This document shows positions 6,801 through 8,907 of a DNA stretch of 8,907 nucleotides, piece after piece. Numbering within the stretch: position 1 is the first letter of the stretch; every line of letters starts with the position of its first letter. The notes under the pieces are model-generated. The model had not been told where the DNA came from and ran no database searches. It saw only the letters and a list, made by a program, of their open reading frames with translations. Source of the DNA: Anaerolineae bacterium (GTDB taxonomy: Bacteria; Chloroflexota; Anaerolineae; 4572-78; J111); assembly GCA_020433835.1 (NCBI GenBank), contig JAGRBY010000277.1, positions 1 through 8,907 of the forward strand, given 5' to 3'. The position numbers and the translations under genes were made by a program.

Positions 6801-7891
6801 CGCTGGCTCAAACCATCGACGATAAACGGCTGTTGGGTGAAGGCTACAACTATCAGGGTCGATTGCTTTACTTGTGCGGTCAATATGAGCCTGCAGGTGA
6901 TTATCTACAGCAGGCGTTTGATATTGCCGAACAAACCCAGGATGAAGAAGCTAAAGCCGAATGTCTCCACAATCGCGGGCTGGTGGCGCACTATCAAGCC
7001 AAATACGATGCCGCTTGCCAAGATTTTCTCGATGCCATAGCTTTGTGGCAAAAGCTCGACCAGAAGTTGGCGTTGGGCCGCAGCCTGTCAAACCTGGGCG
7101 AAGTATATTATGGTATGGGCCACTATGCTTTAGCGCGTCGAACCTACCAGCGAGCATTGTCGCTGCACAAAACCATGGGCGATAGAACCGGAAGGGCTTT
7201 GGCTCGCTACGGTTTAGGCAAAGTGGAGCGCAGCCTGGGCAACTATACCCAAAGTAAGCGTTTTCTTGAGCAAGCTTTAGCTTTTTACCAATCTATCGGC
7301 GACCGCCATATGGAAGGAAGCTGTCTGTCTGATCTGGGCTTGCTTTACTGCCGGCTTAAAAACTATGGGGCTGCCACCATCTATCTCGATGAAGCCGTCA
7401 CCATCTTGCGCGAATTAGAAGCACCTTGGTGGTCGATGGTCAGAACGTTAATCTTTTTTGCCTGGTCGCTTCACGATCAGGGCCACTTTGAGGAAGCGCA
7501 AGAATATATCATCGAAGCCTTAGAAATTGAGCGCGACACGCAGCGCCAGGTTGCTTTGGTTGAAGATATGCTTCATTTGGGCCGAATTGCGATGGCACTT
7601 CATAATCTTGACGATGCAGAACGTTGGATTCAGAACGTTGTGTACTACCTCGATCGCCAGGGTGTGCAGGGCATCGAGCATCCGGCTTTGGTATATTTAA
7701 CCTGCTATCGCATTCTCCAGGCGGCTGGTCACAGCGACCAGGCTAACCGGCTGCTGCTGCAAGGTTATCACTTTATCATAAGCCAAGCCCAAGAGATTGA
7801 TGATGCCGCTACCCGCCAAAGTTACCTTTCTAACATCCCCGAACACCAACAATTAAAGAATCTTACCACCAAGCCAGCCAAAATTAGCTAA
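3821..7891 (+). CDS. Soluble adenylyl cyclase-like protein (cyclase C1-C2, NTPase, TPR array)
   Basis: This 1356-residue protein should convert ATP to cAMP in the cytosol. Domains in order are cyclase homology domain C1 (about 35-205), C2 (about 272-447), a STAND/AAA-like NTPase (about 463-740) and helical repeats from about 865 to 1320. C1 has both metal aspartates (D45 in FADISGFT, D95 in KFSGDAM). C2 lacks them (FIGIGGF) but has the transition-state pair N395 and R399 (VNLAAR) and the adenine-recognition positions K325 (DDKG) and T388 (REYTVIG). This is the split of human ADCY10, predicting one C1/C2 active site. The NTPase has ADLGLGKS (495-502), where the first Walker A glycine is alanine, and Walker B LLILLED (626-632). 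The TPRs recur almost exactly every 40 residues (G/A/K at 980, 1020, 1060, 1100, 1140, 1180). No membrane segment is seen. The gene is monocistronic as far as visible, with its own promoter at 3754-3782. Guanylate cyclase activity is less likely given K325/T388. Confidence 0.92.
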   Translation: MTSPQFLEKLAAYVPMPVAQAIYHQPQPLTGPKSCRYPAAVLFADISGFTRLSEVLSRTGPTGAEELTQLINQYFTRMIRIVQDYHGQVVKFSGDAMTIIFPLESFDLDGSDSLAIAVRRAGECALEMQAKMSHFADIKISQGRASLSMKVGLGVGEILECSIGGALGRWEYVIGGHPLVQVGAAEHHAQPGQIVVSEQAWAIAHHFFSGVPIDDDGFVVLERVLEVLPKVPSIPLDWSKIPPEQHLLAEKAMLCYIPGAIKARLDEQAEWLAELRRITVLFIGIGGFDYDSREIGPRLQNFLQAAQEVTYRFEGSLGKIAIDDKGTVMLILFGAPPFFHEDDATRAVACALGLQVVAQERHLRMSIGITEGSIFAGPVGAPNHREYTVIGNTVNLAARLMEYGRAGSIIISQRVKTKAGSRFVVEDLGNLSLRGNSVPTPAYLVTGERGVQDEIFNRYLLHDDPLVGRKAELEHMRRIAAKVRKGNFQLLFIEADLGLGKSRLAAELVREWMVEGGVGYGSKCVSYGQQVPYQGWREILVAIFGLTPSSSTEQKIAHLVTGLKDLVAPAEQPDYWLERLPLLGDILGMSVPESPFTRHISAELRRDNTFALVEAILRHQAGRHALLILLEDIQWADDLSLSLAAYLAQNLIGSAIFMGLLYRPEANLQNLSPAINSPYAHSMRLHPLSDQESIDLVRILLKGRSVPPEVEEVILSKGQGNLFFLQEITNRILDVLDNQKRQTDDLLEMLNLPDTIQEVILARFDRLSEAEKLTLKIASVIGTHFQRLLLSEVHPMINAQFRLPEQLDRLEHENLVRLEQPAPKWEYVFRSVIAQEVVYEGLLLAQRRQLHSIVAEALENIAPDEVEQLAFHYKRSDNWQKALEYLKIASQRARRENANNAAIGYYSEILSCLQNLSTDIVTPDYWDTLLERAKLYNLIGWRDEELEDLGTLGIMAEALNDDTRRALAARQWARLYETSGDYTSALEINGRFITLAQTIDDKRLLGEGYNYQGRLLYLCGQYEPAGDYLQQAFDIAEQTQDEEAKAECLHNRGLVAHYQAKYDAACQDFLDAIALWQKLDQKLALGRSLSNLGEVYYGMGHYALARRTYQRALSLHKTMGDRTGRALARYGLGKVERSLGNYTQSKRFLEQALAFYQSIGDRHMEGSCLSDLGLLYCRLKNYGAATIYLDEAVTILRELEAPWWSMVRTLIFFAWSLHDQGHFEEAQEYIIEALEIERDTQRQVALVEDMLHLGRIAMALHNLDDAERWIQNVVYYLDRQGVQGIEHPALVYLTCYRILQAAGHSDQANRLLLQGYHFIISQAQEIDDAATRQSYLSNIPEHQQLKNLTTKPAKIS

Positions 7892-7993
7892 AAAAATTAG
7901 CCTAGCCTATAATTTTAGCAAACTTGCTGGTCACATAGAGAGAACAAAATACCTCGCAACGTTATAAGATAACTTGAGATGATGACACCGCTC

Positions 7994-8017
7994 CGTAGCT
8001 AGGCTTAAGCAGCTACG
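7994..8017. repeat. Nested hairpin after the cyclase gene
   Basis: CGTAGCT and AGCTACG form a perfect 7-bp stem. The 10-nt centre contains the palindrome GCTTAAGC (8003-8010), so two more G-C pairs and a TTAA loop can form with a 2-nt bulge. It lies about 100 nt after the cyclase stop and could end or stabilise that transcript. No U-tract follows, so a factor-independent terminator is doubtful. Confidence 0.35.
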
Positions 8018-8112
8018 CTATTACTTCGATTACTGCTATCGAATACGATACGAAATCCATGACGGTTTTCTTGAACAGATCGGCTCAGAATATTCCCTGG
8101 TGCAGGTTTATT

Positions 8113-8178
8113 TTGGCGTGCTTCACCGCTCGCCAAGGTTCCCTACAACAGAACAGTAGTTATTTTCGGGGAACCTGG
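8113..8178 (+). promoter_or_regulatory. Two overlapping hairpins in the leader of the carboxyltransferase gene
   Basis: TTGGCG (8113-8118) pairs with CGCCAA (8131-8136). The overlapping strand AGGTTCCC (8136-8143), extendable to 8133 with one bulged base, pairs with GGGAACCT (8169-8176) and then GG (8177-8178). Bases 8133-8136 are shared, so the full forms of the two stems compete. This is the geometry of a conformational switch, but no ligand-binding core or U-tract is recognised. Regulation is therefore only a possibility. Confidence 0.3.
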
Positions 8179-8236
8179 ACTTGCTAAGTCATAAAGCTAT
8201 TTCAAAGATGTTTTGGTAAAAGTACAGCGATGTACA

Positions 8237-8252
8237 TGTGACCCCATTCAAA
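8237..8252. promoter_or_regulatory. CRP/FNR-family-like palindrome upstream of the carboxyltransferase gene
   Basis: TGTGA (8237-8241), six bases, TCAAA (8248-8252) matches the enterobacterial CRP consensus TGTGA-N6-TCACA at nine of ten positions. The site is 34 bp before the ATG at 8287 and directly downstream of the cyclase gene. Whether this organism has a regulator with that specificity is unknown. Confidence 0.3.
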
Positions 8253-8271
8253 ATTCAATTCCATATCCTTT

Positions 8272-8277
8272 AAGGAG
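8272..8277 (+). promoter_or_regulatory. Ribosome binding site that sets the carboxyltransferase start at 8287
   Basis: AAGGAG lies 9 nt before ATG 8287 but only 3 nt before the in-frame ATG at 8281. The spacing favours 8287 as the start; the two differ by two residues. Confidence 0.7.
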
Positions 8278-8286
8278 ATAATGTTA

Positions 8287-8907
8287 ATGAGTACCAAATC
8301 TCAGTTTGTAGACCTTACCTTGCGAGACGGACACCAAAGTTTGGCAGCCACGCGGATGACCACCGAGCAAGCGATGCGCGTTTTACCCATCATTAAAGAT
8401 GCCGGTTTCGCCGCATTTGAGTTATGGGGCGGGGCCGTGCTCGACAGCAGCATTCGCTTTTTAGATGAAGATCCGTGGGAGCGTTTAGCCACCTTCAAAG
8501 AAACTCTGGGTGGCGGCGAAAAAATTCGGGCGCTGCTGCGCGGCCAAAACCTGTTTGGCTACCAACCCTCTGCCGATGACCTGGTTATTTCTTTCGTTAA
8601 AGAAGCGGTGCTGACCGGCGTGGGCATTATGCGTATTTTCGATGCGCTAAACGACTGGCGTAACCTACAAACGTCAATTTTAACCACTAGAGCCTATGGC
8701 GGTGTTGTAGAAGGCGCTATTTCCTATACCACCAGCCCGGTACATACCACCCAATACTTTGTCGACTTTGCCAAAAAGCTGGAAGATGAAGGGGCGCATC
8801 AAATTGCCGTGAAAGACATGGCCGGCCTGCTTTACCCCACCGATGCCTTGGACCTGTTCAAAGGCCTTAAAGAGAACCTTTCAGTACCCATCGTGCTGCA
8901 CAGCCAC
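8287..8907 (+). CDS. Pyruvate/oxaloacetate carboxyltransferase subunit, N-terminal 207 residues (runs off the right edge)
   Basis: The reading frame is open to the window end and matches the carboxyltransferase (CT) TIM-barrel of PycB, OadA and transcarboxylase 5S. Signatures are LTLRDGHQSLAATRM (10-24), LWGGA then RFLDEDPWERL (46-50, 57-67), LLRGQNLFGY (83-92), FDALND (118-123), VKDMAGLL (175-182) and HSH (205-207). By homology the metal ligands are D14, H205 and H207, with K176 as the lysine that becomes carbamylated. The enzyme moves CO2 between biotin and pyruvate/oxaloacetate. The residue after D14 is Gly rather than the usual Ala (RDGHQS). Whether a C-terminal biotin domain is fused, and whether it works in pyruvate carboxylation, oxaloacetate decarboxylation or methylmalonyl-CoA transcarboxylation, cannot be told because the C-terminus and partner subunits are outside. 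It has a strong Shine-Dalgarno and starts 395 nt after the cyclase stop. Confidence 0.93.
   Translation, partial: MSTKSQFVDLTLRDGHQSLAATRMTTEQAMRVLPIIKDAGFAAFELWGGAVLDSSIRFLDEDPWERLATFKETLGGGEKIRALLRGQNLFGYQPSADDLVISFVKEAVLTGVGIMRIFDALNDWRNLQTSILTTRAYGGVVEGAISYTTSPVHTTQYFVDFAKKLEDEGAHQIAVKDMAGLLYPTDALDLFKGLKENLSVPIVLHSH

Larger units (their letters stand above)
7892..8286. other. Gene-free region between the cyclase and carboxyltransferase genes, with several hairpins
   Basis: I find no convincing gene, tRNA or strong intrinsic terminator in these 395 bp. An exact TATAAT lies at 7908-7913, with only a poor -35 (TTAGCT, 7884-7889, 18-bp spacing). If used, it would give a leader of about 365 nt before the next gene. 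Inverted repeats are dense: GTTAT 7961-7965 with ATAAC 7969-7973; CGTAGCT 7994-8000 with AGCTACG 8011-8017; TTCGAT 8025-8030 with ATCGAA 8038-8043; TTGGCG 8113-8118 with CGCCAA 8131-8136; AGGTTCCC 8136-8143 with GGGAACCT 8169-8176; GTACA 8222-8226 with TGTAC 8231-8235 closing a GCGA tetraloop. Known riboswitch motifs were not recognised. Confidence 0.6.

Noticed and set aside
7887..7919. GCTAAAA / TTTTAGC repeat at the end of the cyclase gene as an intrinsic terminator
   Set aside because: The stem is almost all A-T pairs, overlaps the stop codon and has no T-run after it.
8131..8180. The GGTTCCC region as part of a tRNA or tmRNA-like gene
   Set aside because: No acceptor, anticodon or T-loop pattern can be assembled around it.
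8281..8286. ATG at 8281 as start of the carboxyltransferase gene
   Set aside because: AAGGAG would be only 3 nt away; ATG 8287 has the normal 9-nt spacing.
1..8907. CRISPR array, insertion sequence or prophage signature
   Set aside because: No regularly spaced repeats, transposase, integrase or phage genes were seen. The inverted repeats found are all short and local.

Overview
The window looks like chromosomal DNA from a free-living bacterium rich in signalling proteins. The gene set is a PAS/GAF sensor, a very large cyclase-ATPase-TPR protein, an FtsK-type ATPase without membrane anchor, and an NmrA-type dehydrogenase. This resembles the Chloroflexota (Anaerolineae-like) gene style, but that is an inference from protein architecture alone and is tentative. 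No mobile element, tRNA, rRNA or CRISPR array is visible.

Layout. The left part (1-3650) is read on the minus strand. From the promoter side come an NmrA-like NAD(P)-binding protein (3650-2787), then, 11 nt after its stop, a soluble FtsK/SpoIIIE-like motor protein (2775-1630). After a 240-bp gap comes a PAS-GAF-GAF sensor protein (1389 to beyond the left edge). The 240-bp gap holds a candidate promoter and a perfect 10-bp inverted repeat in the sensor's leader.

A 170-bp divergent region (3651-3820) separates this block from the plus-strand half. It contains a near-consensus sigma70-type promoter (TTGACA-17-GATAAT) for the 1356-residue protein at 3821-7891. That protein has the domain order of animal soluble adenylyl cyclase: two cyclase homology domains forming one predicted active site, an NTPase domain and a long TPR array. 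After a 395-bp gene-free stretch with several hairpins and a CRP-like palindrome, a pyruvate/oxaloacetate carboxyltransferase-type gene starts at 8287 and runs off the right edge.

How it may fit together (inference). The cyclase should make cAMP under control of its NTPase/TPR region. A CRP-like site just upstream of the carboxyltransferase gene offers a possible local target for cAMP signalling. The FtsK-like protein keeps the P-loop but has lost the catalytic Walker B glutamate, and it is linked in a probable operon to an NmrA-like redox-sensing-type protein. That pair is the least conventional part of the window.
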